DNA of 64,000 nucleotides from Rhodoferax sp. OV413 (GCF_900104385.1 NZ_FNJA01000001.1:904386-968385), one strand, 5' to 3'; shown: positions 52,559-61,678, counted from the stretch's first letter. Numbers and translations: made by a program. Notes: a model not told the origin generated them from the sequence alone.

Positions 52559-52625
52559 TTTTGCTATTGAATAAATAGCTACTTGCGCCGGTGGAATATG
52601 CGCTAGCAGCGTATTTTCCTTAGAA
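52559..52625 (+). repeat. Palindromic intergenic repeat, copy 13
   Basis: Forward orientation: TTTTGCTATTGAATAAATAGC, stem GCGCCGGTGG..ATGCGC, then AGCAGCGTATTTTCCTTAG. It begins 6 bases after the rhaK stop and is the likely end of the rhamnose transcript. Confidence 0.93.
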
Positions 52626-52679
52626 CCTGACCATCCCGTTTAACCGGCTTGTCAACGCAAACCTCTATCATGTCGGCCA

Positions 52680-55600
52680 ATGACTGCGCCGCGCCTGCAC
52701 ATCCATTCCCTGCTCGATGCCACCACGGTGGGCGCCCAAGAGGACATGGGGCCGCCGCCCGCCTTTGCCGTGCCCGGCGGCAGTTTTGGCGCCTACACGG
52801 TGCTGGAGCTGGTGTACCAAGGCCGGCGCTCGGTGGTGGTGCGCTGCCTGCACGCGGGCGTTCCCACGGTGGTCAAGTTTCTGCGCCGGGCCCGGCTCGG
52901 GCCGGGCGACGTGGCGCGGTTTCGGCGTGAATACGAGCTGTCGCGCCGGGTCCAGCATGCCAACATCGTCAGCGCCGAAACCCTGGACAGCCACGGCGGC
53001 GTGCTGTTCCTGGCCATGCCCGACGACGGCGCCGCATCGGTACGTGCCCTGCTGCGCAACGGGCCACTGCCACTGGCCGACGCACTGCGCACCACCATTG
53101 CGGTGGTCGACGCGCTGCAGGCCATCCACGCCCAGGGCATCCTGCACAAGGACATCGCGCCGGGCAACATCATTGCCCATCTGGCTAAGGGCACGGTCAA
53201 GCTGATCGACTTCGGGATCGCCGCCGACATGTCGGTCGAGCGGCCACAGGCCACCAACCTGCGCGAGCTGGAAGGCACGCTGGCCTATATGGCGCCCGAG
53301 CAAACCGGCCGCATGAACCACGACCTGGACTACCGGGCCGACTTCTACGCGCTGGGCGCCACCCTGTTCGAGATGCTGACCGGCCGCCCGCCATTCGGCA
53401 ACCCCAGCGACCCGGTGGAGGCCGTGCACGCCCACCTGGCCATCGCCCCGCCGCCGCTGCTGCCGCTGCGCCCCGACGCGCCACCGGTGCTGGCCGCCCT
53501 ACTGGCGCGCCTGCTGGCCAAGGAGCCCGAGGCCCGCTACCAGAACCACCATGTGCTGCGGCGCGACCTACAGCAAATCCTGCAACAGCTGCAGCAGCCC
53601 GAGGCGCTGGCCGGCCTGGTGCTGGCCCAGGGCGATTTGTCCGAACGCTTCCAGGTGTCTGGCCGACTCTACGGCCGGGCCGAGGACATCCGCCACATGG
53701 TCGAGGTATTCGAGTCGGCCGCCCGCGGCACGGCACGCACTATCACCATCGCCGGGGTCTCCGGCATCGGCAAAACCGCGCTGGTCCACGAGGTGCAGCG
53801 CAGCCTGCTGGGCCACCGCGGCCAGATGGTCAGCGGCAAGTTCAACCAGTTCGGCCAGCACACGCCTTGTGCCGCGTTTTTGCAGGCCCTGGAGCAGCGC
53901 GCCCGCCAGGTGCTGGCCCTGCCGCCGGCCGAGCAGGCTGTGTGGCGCGAAGCGCTGCTGCAGCGGCTCGGCCCGAATGCGGCGATTGCCCAAGCCGCCC
54001 TGCCCGAGCTGGGCGTGCTGCTCGGTGACACGCTGCCGCCGGTGGTGGCGCTCGGCCCCACCGAGTCCGAAAACCGATTCTTGCGCAGCATGCAGCTGTG
54101 CTTTGCGGCGCTGGCCAGTGCCAGTACACCGCTGGTGGTCTTCATCGACGACCTGCAGTGGGCCGACCGCGTGTCGCGCCGCCTGCTGCGCGAGCTGGCG
54201 CTGGACGACGGCCTGCAGCACCTGCTGCTGATCGGTGCTTACCGCGCAGGCGAGGTGCCCCCCGAACACCCGCTGGCCCAGGACCTTGCCGCGCTGGCCG
54301 ATACCGGCGGCCGCTGCCTGGCGCTCAGTGTGGGCGCGCTGCAGCCCGATGCCGTGGCCCAGCTGCTGGCCGACAGCTTGCAGCAGCCGCTGGCCGAGGT
54401 ACAGGCCCTGGCCCAGCTGTGCGTTGAAAAAACCGGCGGCAACCCCTTCTTCCTAGGCCGCTTCCTGGAGGATTTGCACCGCCGCAACCTGATCTGGCTG
54501 GACCGTAGCCAGCCGCGCTGGTGCTGGTCCGAAGAGCGCATCCGCAGCGAGCGGATTGCCGACAACGTGGTGGCGCTGATGCTGGAGCAGCTGCGCCGCC
54601 TGCCGCCCGATACTGGCACCGTGCTTACCACCGCCGCCTGCCTGGGTAGCCGGTTCGCGCTGGCCGCCCTGGGCGTGGCCTGCCAGCGCCCCGATGCCGC
54701 CGTGCTGCAGGCACTGGGGCCGGCACTCGAAGCCGGCCTGCTGGTACCGCAAGACGCGCGCTACAAATGGATCTCCATGCTGGACGCGGTGGAAAGCCAG
54801 GGCCTGCGGGTTGAGTTCGCGTTCGTGCACGACCGGGTGCAGGAAGCCGCCTACCTGTTGGCCACGCCCGCGCAGCGCCCGGCCCTGCACCTGCGCATCG
54901 GCCGGCTGCTGCGCGACGGCAGCGCGCGCGGCACCCCGGATTTCGCCGTGGTCAACCACCTGAACCAGGGCCAGGCCCTGATGCTGGACGCCGAAGAGCG
55001 CGTACAGTTGGCCGGCTTCAACGCCCGCGCCAGTCGGCTGGCCAGCGACGCGGCCTCCTTCGACCTGGCCGCCGGCTATGCCACCCAGGCCATCGCCTTG
55101 TACGGTGATGCCCACTGGAGGCGCCAACCCGAAGCCGCGCTGGACCTGCATGTGCACGCCGCGCGCATGGCCGCGCTGAAGGGCGATAGCGCGGCCATGG
55201 ACGGCTTCATCGAAGCCGCCCTGCCGCATGTGGCCGAGCCCGCGGCCCGCGCCCGGCTGCTGGACGTGCGCATCGAATCCTTCTACGCATCTGGCCGGCT
55301 CGACGAAACCCTGGAGCTGGGGCTGGCCGTGCTGCGCCTGCTGGGCACGGCGCCGCCGGCCGCCGCCACGCCGGCCGAGGCCATGCAGCTGGTGGCAGCC
55401 ACCCGCGACGAGATCGAAGCCCTGGGTTTTGCCGCCCTGGCCGCCCGGCCCGCCATGACCGACCCGCTGTGCCTGCAGCAACTCAATGTGATCGCCAAGA
55501 TGACGGCCGCCGCCTACATCGCCCGGCCCGCGCTGCTGCCACTGCTGACCGTGCTGCAGGTACGGCTGATGGTGGCCCGCGGCCATGCGCCGGCAGCACT

Positions 55601-58151
55601 GTCGGCCTATTCGGTGATGGGTTTGATGGTGGCCGAATTCCTGCGCGACTACCGCTTTGGCTACCAGCTCGGCCGCATGTCCATGGAGCTGCTGGAGCGG
55701 CACAGCTGGCGCCATGTGCATGCCCATGCGGGGTTTTCGTTCAACGCTTTTTTGCGGCACTGGATCGAAGGCATCTCCAGCGGCCTGCCGGCGCTGATGC
55801 AGGTACACCACGACGGCCTGGAAACCGGCAGCCTGCGCCATGCAGGCCTGGGCCTGTATGTGCACGACTACCACGCCTTTCTGGCCGGCACACCGCTGGC
55901 CGAGCTGGAGGCATCGCTGGAACACCATGCCGCCACGCTGCGCCGCATCCGCCAGCCGGTAGCCCACGACTACCTGGCTGCGTTGCGCGAGACTGTCCGC
56001 GCGCTGCGCCAGCCGCGCTTTGCCGACCCACCGCTGGAGCATGCGCAGTTCTCGGCCCAGCAGCTGGCCCAGACCTATACCGCCCGCGCCGACCAGACCG
56101 GCGCCATGTTCCTGCACGCCTGGCGCTGCATGCTGCACACGCTGGCTGGTCAGCCCGAAGCCGCGGTGGCGGCGGGCGACGCCGCACAACAACTGTTCAC
56201 CGCCGGCCGCGGCATGGTGATGGTGCCGTTCTGTGTTTTCTTTACTGCCATGGCCGCGCTGGCCTGCAGCCACCAGGACGGCACGGCCCGCGAGCGCTGC
56301 ACCGCCGCACTGGAGCGCCTGACGCTCTGGGCCCAGACCTGCGCCGACGTGCGGCCGCTGCGCCATCTGCTGCGCGCCCGCATGCTGCTGGCCGGCCTGC
56401 TGCAGCAAGACAACGGCCCCGCCGATGGGCTGGCCGAGCTGGATACCGCCCAGGCTGCGGCGCAGCACACCGGCAACCTGCTGCTGCTCGGCCTGGTGCA
56501 CTGGCAGCGTAGCCAGGCCCTGGCGCACAGCGCGCCCGGCTCGGCCGCAGTGGCCGCGGAACGGGCCGAGGCCCGCACCATCTTCCTGCGCTGGGGCGGC
56601 CGCGCCCTGGTGGACAGCATGGACAGAATAGACCGGGAGGCCGAACAACCGGCCAACCCGTCCGCCCCCTTGCCCCCTCTGGCCGGCGACACCCTGCTGG
56701 CGGTGCCCGACAGCTCGCTGGACCTGGCCAGCCTGATGAAGAACGTGCAGGCCGTCACCGGCGAGATCGCGCTGGACATGCTGCTGGCCCGCCTGCTACA
56801 CGTGTTGCGCGAAAGCGCCGGTGCCAGCCGCGCGGCCATCGTGCTGCGCGACCACGGCCTGTGGGTGCTGCAGGCCGACAGTGGCGGCGCCAACGGCCCG
56901 CGGGTGCTGGAATGCCTGCCGCTGGAAGAAGCCGGCAGCCGGCTGCCGCTGGAAATCCTGCGCACCGTGCTCAGTACCGCGGCCCCGGTGCTGGTGCACG
57001 ACGCCGCACTCGACCCGGCCTGGCGGCGCCTGCCCTACTTCGGCGAACGCGCGGGCCGCTCGGTGCTGTGCATGCCGCTGGTGCGCCAGGGCCGGGTGGT
57101 GGGGGCGCTGTACCTGGAGAACCTGGCGGTCAGCGGCGCTTTTTCACCCGAGCGCATCCTGTTCCTGGAGTTGCTGTCGGGCAATGTGGTGAACGCCATC
57201 GACAACGCCCGCCTGGTGGCCGAGCTGCGCAGCCTGGCCGACACGCTGGAGCAGCGCGTGGCCGAACGCACCCGCGAGCTGCGCGAGAGCGAGGGCCGCA
57301 CCCTGGCGATCCTGCAGAACGCGCCGCTGCCGATGACCGTGACCCGCATCGCCGACAATGTTTTCGTCTACGCCAACGAGCGCGCCGCCGAACTGGCCGG
57401 CATGCCGGCCGCCGCCCTGCTGGGACGCGACCCGCGCAGCATGTACCGCACGCCCGAAGACCGCGACCGGATGATGGAACAGTACCGCCGCGAAGGCGTG
57501 CTGCGCGACTACGAAATGTGCCTGGTGGTCGGCAATGGGCGAACTGTCTGGGCGCTGATCTCCATGGTGCCCATCATTTACGACGGCCAGCCCTGCGCGC
57601 TGGCCACCGTCGTCGACATCACCGAGCGCAAATCCATAGAAACCGCGCTGCGCCAGGTGGCCAGCACCGACAGCCTGACCGGCATGGCCAGCCGCAGCCA
57701 CTTCATGGAGCGTGCCGAGACCGAGCTGGCCCGGGCCCGGCGCCACGGCCGGCCGCTGGCCATGGTGATGCTCGACGTGGACCACTTCAAGCAGATCAAC
57801 GACCGCTTTGGCCACGCCATGGGCGACGAGGTGCTGCGCATGCTGACCCGCACCTGCCGGCTGCTGGTGCGCCAGCAGGACGTGATGGGCCGGCTGGGCG
57901 GCGAGGAATTCAGCGTGCTGATGCCCGAAACCGACAGCGCAGAGGCGTTGGCGCTGGCCGAACGCCTGCGCACCGCGCTGGAAACCATGCCCATGGCCAG
58001 CGTGCGCGGCGAGGCGGTGTCGGTGACGGCCAGCTTCGGCATCAGCAGCCTGCGGCCCGACGATTCGCTGGACAGCCTGCTGGCCCGGGCGGACGCCGGG
58101 CTGTATCTGTCCAAGCACGCTGGCCGCAACCGCGTCAGCTGCGCGGACTAG
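52680..58151 (+). CDS. Giant multidomain signalling protein: Ser/Thr kinase-AAA ATPase-GAF-PAS-GGDEF
   Basis: 1823 residues in one frame from ATG 52680. The kinase domain (about 25-300) has VVKFL, HKDIAPGNI (catalytic loop), LIDFGIA and MAPEQTGR. The AAA-16/STAND ATPase (about 325-700) has Walker A GVSGIGKT near 360 and Walker B VVFIDDLQWAD near 485. A TPR-like helical region of about 600 residues follows, then a GAF domain (about 1345-1520), a coiled coil, a PAS domain (about 1540-1650) and a GGDEF domain near 1660-1823 with GGEEF at about 1739. The kinase and GGEEF motifs look intact. This resembles the kinase/ATPase/histidine-kinase trifunctional proteins, with diguanylate cyclase replacing the histidine kinase. 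Confidence 0.9.
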   Translation: MTAPRLHIHSLLDATTVGAQEDMGPPPAFAVPGGSFGAYTVLELVYQGRRSVVVRCLHAGVPTVVKFLRRARLGPGDVARFRREYELSRRVQHANIVSAETLDSHGGVLFLAMPDDGAASVRALLRNGPLPLADALRTTIAVVDALQAIHAQGILHKDIAPGNIIAHLAKGTVKLIDFGIAADMSVERPQATNLRELEGTLAYMAPEQTGRMNHDLDYRADFYALGATLFEMLTGRPPFGNPSDPVEAVHAHLAIAPPPLLPLRPDAPPVLAALLARLLAKEPEARYQNHHVLRRDLQQILQQLQQPEALAGLVLAQGDLSERFQVSGRLYGRAEDIRHMVEVFESAARGTARTITIAGVSGIGKTALVHEVQRSLLGHRGQMVSGKFNQFGQHTPCAAFLQALEQRARQVLALPPAEQAVWREALLQRLGPNAAIAQAALPELGVLLGDTLPPVVALGPTESENRFLRSMQLCFAALASASTPLVVFIDDLQWADRVSRRLLRELALDDGLQHLLLIGAYRAGEVPPEHPLAQDLAALADTGGRCLALSVGALQPDAVAQLLADSLQQPLAEVQALAQLCVEKTGGNPFFLGRFLEDLHRRNLIWLDRSQPRWCWSEERIRSERIADNVVALMLEQLRRLPPDTGTVLTTAACLGSRFALAALGVACQRPDAAVLQALGPALEAGLLVPQDARYKWISMLDAVESQGLRVEFAFVHDRVQEAAYLLATPAQRPALHLRIGRLLRDGSARGTPDFAVVNHLNQGQALMLDAEERVQLAGFNARASRLASDAASFDLAAGYATQAIALYGDAHWRRQPEAALDLHVHAARMAALKGDSAAMDGFIEAALPHVAEPAARARLLDVRIESFYASGRLDETLELGLAVLRLLGTAPPAAATPAEAMQLVAATRDEIEALGFAALAARPAMTDPLCLQQLNVIAKMTAAAYIARPALLPLLTVLQVRLMVARGHAPAALSAYSVMGLMVAEFLRDYRFGYQLGRMSMELLERHSWRHVHAHAGFSFNAFLRHWIEGISSGLPALMQVHHDGLETGSLRHAGLGLYVHDYHAFLAGTPLAELEASLEHHAATLRRIRQPVAHDYLAALRETVRALRQPRFADPPLEHAQFSAQQLAQTYTARADQTGAMFLHAWRCMLHTLAGQPEAAVAAGDAAQQLFTAGRGMVMVPFCVFFTAMAALACSHQDGTARERCTAALERLTLWAQTCADVRPLRHLLRARMLLAGLLQQDNGPADGLAELDTAQAAAQHTGNLLLLGLVHWQRSQALAHSAPGSAAVAAERAEARTIFLRWGGRALVDSMDRIDREAEQPANPSAPLPPLAGDTLLAVPDSSLDLASLMKNVQAVTGEIALDMLLARLLHVLRESAGASRAAIVLRDHGLWVLQADSGGANGPRVLECLPLEEAGSRLPLEILRTVLSTAAPVLVHDAALDPAWRRLPYFGERAGRSVLCMPLVRQGRVVGALYLENLAVSGAFSPERILFLELLSGNVVNAIDNARLVAELRSLADTLEQRVAERTRELRESEGRTLAILQNAPLPMTVTRIADNVFVYANERAAELAGMPAAALLGRDPRSMYRTPEDRDRMMEQYRREGVLRDYEMCLVVGNGRTVWALISMVPIIYDGQPCALATVVDITERKSIETALRQVASTDSLTGMASRSHFMERAETELARARRHGRPLAMVMLDVDHFKQINDRFGHAMGDEVLRMLTRTCRLLVRQQDVMGRLGGEEFSVLMPETDSAEALALAERLRTALETMPMASVRGEAVSVTASFGISSLRPDDSLDSLLARADAGLYLSKHAGRNRVSCAD

Positions 58152-58217
58152 TTGCTCCTGTTTTGATAGTGTCTCGCGCAGGTACTGGCTGCGCGCAAGC
58201 CTTGTTTTTCATATAAG
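58151..58217 (+). repeat. Palindromic intergenic repeat, copy 14
   Basis: Forward orientation: GTTGCTCCTGTTTTGATAGT, stem CGCGCAGG..GCGCGC, then AAGCCTTGTTTTTCATATAA. It begins at the stop codon of the 1823-residue protein and ends well before the FMN riboswitch. Confidence 0.92.
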
Positions 58218-58283
58218 CAGCTGCGAAAAAGGGATATCCGTCTGCATTTACACTAGCCGGGTGCGCACCAAAAGGTGTGCCAA

Positions 58284-58434
58284 GCGTTCTCAGGGCGGGG
58301 TGTAATTCCCCACCGGCGGTAATAACAGCAATGTTTAGCCCGCGAGCGCCTGCAGATGGTCAACCATCCGCAGGGTCAGCAGATTCCGGTGCGATTCCGG
58401 AGCCGACGGTGATAGTCCGGATGCAAGAGAACGC
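58284..58434 (+). ncRNA. FMN riboswitch (RFN element)
   Basis: The conserved RFN parts are all present: GTTCTCAGGGCGGGGTGTAA at the 5' side, TTCCCCACCGGCGGTAA, CCCGCGAGCGCC, GGTCAGCAGATTCCGGTG, TTCCGGAGCCGACGGT, ATAGTCCGGATG and the closing AAGAGAAC. P1 pairs GTTCTC with GAGAAC. The element lies about 90 bases upstream of ribH, so FMN should repress that gene. A GC-rich stretch and a T-run (58502-58507) follow, suiting a termination decision, though I cannot fold it. Confidence 0.97.
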
Positions 58435-58521
58435 GTCCCTTACAGCCCTTCGCCGTGCGCGGCGGTGGCTGCGCGGGTGCGCGTGCGTCCTGGGTTGGAA
58501 ACTTTTTTGTTTTGACACCCT

Positions 58522-58992
58522 ATGACTACGACTATCCAACTCTCCGCCCCCGTCCGTATCGCCTTTGTGCAAGCCAGCTGGCATGCCGACATCGTCAACC
58601 AGGCCCGCGACGGCTTTTTGAGCGAAGTGGCGCGCCACGGCATTCCGCGCGACGCGATCCAGATCTTTGAATTGCCCGGGGCTTTTGAGATTCCGCTGCA
58701 TGCCAAGAAGCTGGCCCAGTCCGGCCAGTTCGACGCCATCGTGGCTTGCGCCCTGGTGGTGGACGGCGGTATCTACCGCCACGAGTTCGTCGCCAACGCG
58801 GTGATCCAGGGGCTGATGACGGTGCAGCTGGATACCGGCGTGCCGGTGTTCTCTGCGGTGCTGACGCCGCACCACTTCCACAGCAGCGACGAGCACCAGC
58901 AGTTCTTCAGCCAGCACTTTGTGCACAAGGGCGCTGAAGTGGCCCAAGCCTGCTTGAAGACGGTTGCCAGCCTGCGCCAGCTACCCGCCTAA
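58522..58992 (+). CDS. ribH: 6,7-dimethyl-8-ribityllumazine synthase (RibH2-type)
   Basis: 156 residues. IAFVQASWHADIVNQARDGF and ELPGAFEIPLHAKKLAQSG, and the later VIQGLMTVQLDTGVPVFSAVLT and HHFHSSDEHQQFFSQHFVHK match lumazine synthase. The HHFHSSDEH stretch and Trp in SWH suggest the decameric RibH2-type paralogue known from Brucella and rhizobia rather than the housekeeping RibH. The gene makes the riboflavin precursor from 5-amino-6-ribitylaminouracil and DHBP. An FMN riboswitch precedes it. Convergent with flhC. Confidence 0.92.
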   Translation: MTTTIQLSAPVRIAFVQASWHADIVNQARDGFLSEVARHGIPRDAIQIFELPGAFEIPLHAKKLAQSGQFDAIVACALVVDGGIYRHEFVANAVIQGLMTVQLDTGVPVFSAVLTPHHFHSSDEHQQFFSQHFVHKGAEVAQACLKTVASLRQLPA

Positions 58993-58998
58993 TTTGCC

Positions 58999-59571
58999 TT
59001 AGTGCAGCATCAAGGTGCGTTCGCCTTTGCACTTGCCGGCGCGCGCCGGTGGGCTGCACAGGCCGCACACGTACTGGCGGGGGTTCTCGTACAGCTCGGT
59101 GACGAACTTGCCGCCGCAGCCGCTGCACTGGGTCATGTTGAGCATGTTGGCATCGACAAACTTAACCAGGCGCCAGGCGCGGGTGAAGGACAGCAGCGGG
59201 TCCACCTCGGCGGCCACGATCTGCTCGCTGTACAGGCGGTAGGCCTTGGTCAGGATGTCGATCGAGTCCATGTCCATGCTCTTGGACAGGTATTCGTAGA
59301 TGTTCAGGAACAGCGAGGAATGGATGTTCTCTTGCCATGACAGGAACCAGTCGGTGGAGAACGGCAGCTGGCCCTTGCTGGGTGATTTGCCCGACACCTC
59401 TTTGTACAGGCGCAGCAGGCGCTCGTAGGACAGATCGGTTTCCGACTCCAGCACCTGCATGCGGGCGCCCATGCGGATCAGCGCGGCGGCGCGCTCGATC
59501 TGCTGGGAGTCTTGCAAGACGCTCTTGGGGGCCTTGGCAGGGGCTTTTTCGACAGCTGCAGCGGTAGACAT
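58999..59571 (-). CDS. flhC: Flagellar master regulator FlhC
   Basis: 190 residues. Matches FlhC: IERAAALIRMGARMQVLESE, LSYERLLRLYKEVSGKSPSK, PFSTDWFLSWQENIHSSLFL and the zinc site MTQCSGCGGKFVTELYENP with CGLC. It forms the FlhD4C2 activator of class II flagellar genes. It is 10 bases after flhD. It converges with ribH with only 6 bases between stops. Confidence 0.95.
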   Translation of the reverse strand: MSTAAAVEKAPAKAPKSVLQDSQQIERAAALIRMGARMQVLESETDLSYERLLRLYKEVSGKSPSKGQLPFSTDWFLSWQENIHSSLFLNIYEYLSKSMDMDSIDILTKAYRLYSEQIVAAEVDPLLSFTRAWRLVKFVDANMLNMTQCSGCGGKFVTELYENPRQYVCGLCSPPARAGKCKGERTLMLH

Positions 59572-59581
59572 CGGGTGCTCC

Positions 59582-59908
59582 TTACAGAACTTCGGCCACG
59601 CGGCCAGCCATCAGGATGTTGGCATGCAAGGTGTTGGTGGCGGGGTTGCCCACCTTCTTGATGTCATGGTTGGTCAGCAGGCTCCAGACCAGGCTGTCTT
59701 CGACGCGGAAGTGGCACAGCAGCATATTGCCGGAGGCCAGTTTGAGGATCTGCGCGGCCGACAGCGCACCCAGGATGTCGGCAGCTTCTTCGTTGATGCC
59801 CAGGCGGAACAGAGCTTCGGCCTTGTCTTGCCGGATCAGGCTTTGCGCCAGCATGAGGTACGTCAGATTGGCCTCGCGGATTTCGGCAATGATCTGTTCG
59901 CTGTTCAT
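59582..59908 (-). CDS. flhD: Flagellar master regulator FlhD
   Basis: 108 residues. MNSEQIIAEIREANLTYLML and LIRQDKAEALFRLGINEEAA match FlhD. Partner of FlhC in the flagellar activator complex. The promoter region lies at 59909-60095; no class II or III flagellar genes are in the window. Confidence 0.94.
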   Translation of the reverse strand: MNSEQIIAEIREANLTYLMLAQSLIRQDKAEALFRLGINEEAADILGALSAAQILKLASGNMLLCHFRVEDSLVWSLLTNHDIKKVGNPATNTLHANILMAGRVAEVL

Positions 59909-60060
59909 GGTGATGTCCTTTGGGTCTTACCCGGTTCGGGCTGCATCGCGCTTATCGCAATGTGCTTTTTCCCGATCCGTTGAAATGGATTGTGAATACC
60001 CGCCAATCAAAAATTAAGTCGGGGGAGCGCCATACAGAAGGTCAGTTTTTTACCACCCCG

Positions 60061-60079
60061 TGTAAGGCTTTACCTTACA
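60061..60079. promoter_or_regulatory. Perfect palindrome upstream of flhD / downstream of gpsA
   Basis: TGTAAGG-CTTTA-CCTTACA, with a further partial half-site (CCTTACG) at 60094-60100 that overlaps the gpsA stop. It lies about 150 bases upstream of flhD. It could be an operator for flhDC or the stem of a gpsA terminator; the lack of an adjacent T-run on either strand makes a terminator less likely. Confidence 0.5.
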
Positions 60080-60095
60080 CAACAGACACAAAACC

Positions 60096-61130
60096 TTACG
60101 TCAGCTCGGGCACCGGGCCCCGCCCCATCAGAGACGCAACCGCGTCAGCCGGGCGGATGCGTCCGTCCAGCAAAGCCACCACACTGTGGGTGATGGGCAT
60201 GTCCACGCCCAGGCTGTGGGCGCGCTGCGCCACAGTGCGGGCGCTGTACACGCCCTCGGCCACGTGGCCCAAAGAAGACACCGCCTGCTGCAAGCTCTGG
60301 CCCTGGGCCAGCAGCAAACCTACCTGGCGGTTCCGGCTCAGGTCGCCGGTAGCGGTCAGCACCAGATCGCCCAGGCCTGACAAGCCCATGAAGGTCTCGG
60401 CCCGGGCCCCCAGAGCCAGGCCCAGGCGCGTCATCTCGGCCAGGCCACGGGTAACCAGCGCCGCCCGGGCGTTCAAGCCCAGGTGCAGGCCGTCACACAG
60501 GCCGGTGGCGATGGCCAGCACGTTCTTCACCGCACCGCCAACTTCGACCCCGGCGACGTCGTCGCTCGCATAGACCCGCAGGGACGGGCTGTGGAAAGCC
60601 GCCACCAGCGCATCGCGCACCTCGGCACGGGCACTGGCCGCCACCAGGGCGGTGGGCTGGCCGCGCGCCACTTCCTGGGCAAAGCTGGGGCCGCTGAGCA
60701 CGCCGTAGCCGGCGACTTCATTTGCTATTAATTCAGTAGCTAGCTGCGCACGTATTTCATGCGCTAGCAGCCCATAAGGCATGGAACTTGGAGGCTCGAA
60801 GCCCTTGCACAGCCAGGCCACCGGCGCGCTGCAGGCGGCGGTGTCGCGCAGCATCTGGCGCAGGCCGGACATGGGGGTGCCGATGATCACCAGGTCTTGC
60901 CCGGCCACCAGGTCGCCCAGGTCTGCTGGCGCATCGGCGCGCAGCAGCAATTCGGCGGGCAAGGGGATATCCGGCAGGTAGCGCTGGTTGCAGCGCTGGG
61001 CTTGCATGGCCGCGGCCTGCTCGACGCTGCGGGCCCACAGCGTCACCGTGTGGCGGGCCAGGGGGTTCTGGCAGGCGCTGATGGCCAGCGCAGTCCCCCA
61101 GGCGCCCGCGCCCAGCACAGCGATCTTCAT
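60096..61130 (-). CDS. gpsA: Glycerol-3-phosphate dehydrogenase [NAD(P)+]
   Basis: 344 residues from ATG 61130. Rossmann motif [13 protein letters not shown] at 4-16, [41 protein letters not shown] and [16 protein letters not shown], all typical. It makes sn-glycerol-3-phosphate for phospholipids. A stretch between KGFE and SGPSFA ([19 protein letters not shown]) is encoded by a palindromic-repeat copy at 60721-60778, making this loop longer than in the E. coli enzyme as I recall it. Located 25 bases after secB. Confidence 0.96.
   Translation of the reverse strand: MKIAVLGAGAWGTALAISACQNPLARHTVTLWARSVEQAAAMQAQRCNQRYLPDIPLPAELLLRADAPADLGDLVAGQDLVIIGTPMSGLRQMLRDTAACSAPVAWLCKGFEPPSSMPYGLLAHEIRAQLATELIANEVAGYGVLSGPSFAQEVARGQPTALVAASARAEVRDALVAAFHSPSLRVYASDDVAGVEVGGAVKNVLAIATGLCDGLHLGLNARAALVTRGLAEMTRLGLALGARAETFMGLSGLGDLVLTATGDLSRNRQVGLLLAQGQSLQQAVSSLGHVAEGVYSARTVAQRAHSLGVDMPITHSVVALLDGRIRPADAVASLMGRGPVPELT
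60721..60778 (+). repeat. Palindromic repeat copy inside gpsA (copy 15)
   Basis: Forward orientation: TTTGCTATTAATTCAGTAGC, TAGCTGCGCACG, ATTTC, ATGCGCTAGCAGCCCATAAG. The arm (GCTATTAATTCAGTAGC) and GCGCA..TGCGC stem are well preserved. The copy is read in frame as part of GpsA on the opposite strand and contains no stop in that frame. Confidence 0.88.
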
Positions 61131-61155
61131 AGCAGGCCCGGCGCTCGCTGCAGGC

Positions 61156-61623
61156 TTACTGCAGGGTGGCGGTAGGCGCTTCGGCAGCCGCTGCAGCCGC
61201 GTTGGCTTGCTGCTGTTCGTACATCGCCTGGAAGTTGATTTCGGCCAGGTGCACTTGCGGGAAGCCGGCGCGCTGGACGATGTCGGCCACGTTGCTGCGC
61301 AGGTAGGGGTAGACGATTTGCGGGCAGGCGATGCCGATGATCGGGCCCATCTGCTCTTCCGACATGTTGCGGATTTCAAAAATGCCGGCTTGCTTGGCTT
61401 CGACCAGGAACACGGTTTTGTCGCCGATCTTGGTCTGCACGGTAGCCGTCACAGCCACTTCGAAAATGCCTTCGGCCACGGGGTTGGCTTCCACGCCGAG
61501 CTGGATTTCCACGCTGGGCTGGGCCGGGTCGAGCAAGATGCCGGGGGAATTGGGTTGCTCCAGCGAAGCCTCTTTCAGGTAGACGCGTTGGATCTGGAAT
61601 ACGGGATCTTGTTGGTCGGACAT
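61156..61623 (-). CDS. secB: Protein-export chaperone SecB
   Basis: 155 residues. [40 protein letters not shown] and [19 protein letters not shown] are diagnostic. SecB keeps preproteins unfolded and hands them to SecA. It heads the secB-gpsA pair, with a terminator 30 bases upstream of its start. Confidence 0.97.
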   Translation of the reverse strand: MSDQQDPVFQIQRVYLKEASLEQPNSPGILLDPAQPSVEIQLGVEANPVAEGIFEVAVTATVQTKIGDKTVFLVEAKQAGIFEIRNMSEEQMGPIIGIACPQIVYPYLRSNVADIVQRAGFPQVHLAEINFQAMYEQQQANAAAAAAEAPTATLQ

Positions 61624-61652
61624 GGAATTCTTTCAGTTCGGATCAAAAACAA

Positions 61653-61678
61653 AGCCCGCCGAAACAGCTCGGCGGGCT
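61653..61678 (-). terminator. Strong intrinsic terminator between grxC and secB
   Basis: 10-bp perfect stem: AGCCCGCCGA (61653-61662) with TCGGCGGGCT (61669-61678), loop of six. On the minus strand it is followed by TTTGTTTTTGA; on the plus strand by AAAAAA. It should end the rhodanese-grxC transcript; secB starts only 30 bases downstream. Confidence 0.9.

Noticed and set aside
54453-56648. 731-codon antisense frame opposite the giant signalling gene
   Set aside because: Composition is biased (Gln, His, Gly runs) and there is no ribosome site or domain; shadow of the 1823-residue gene.
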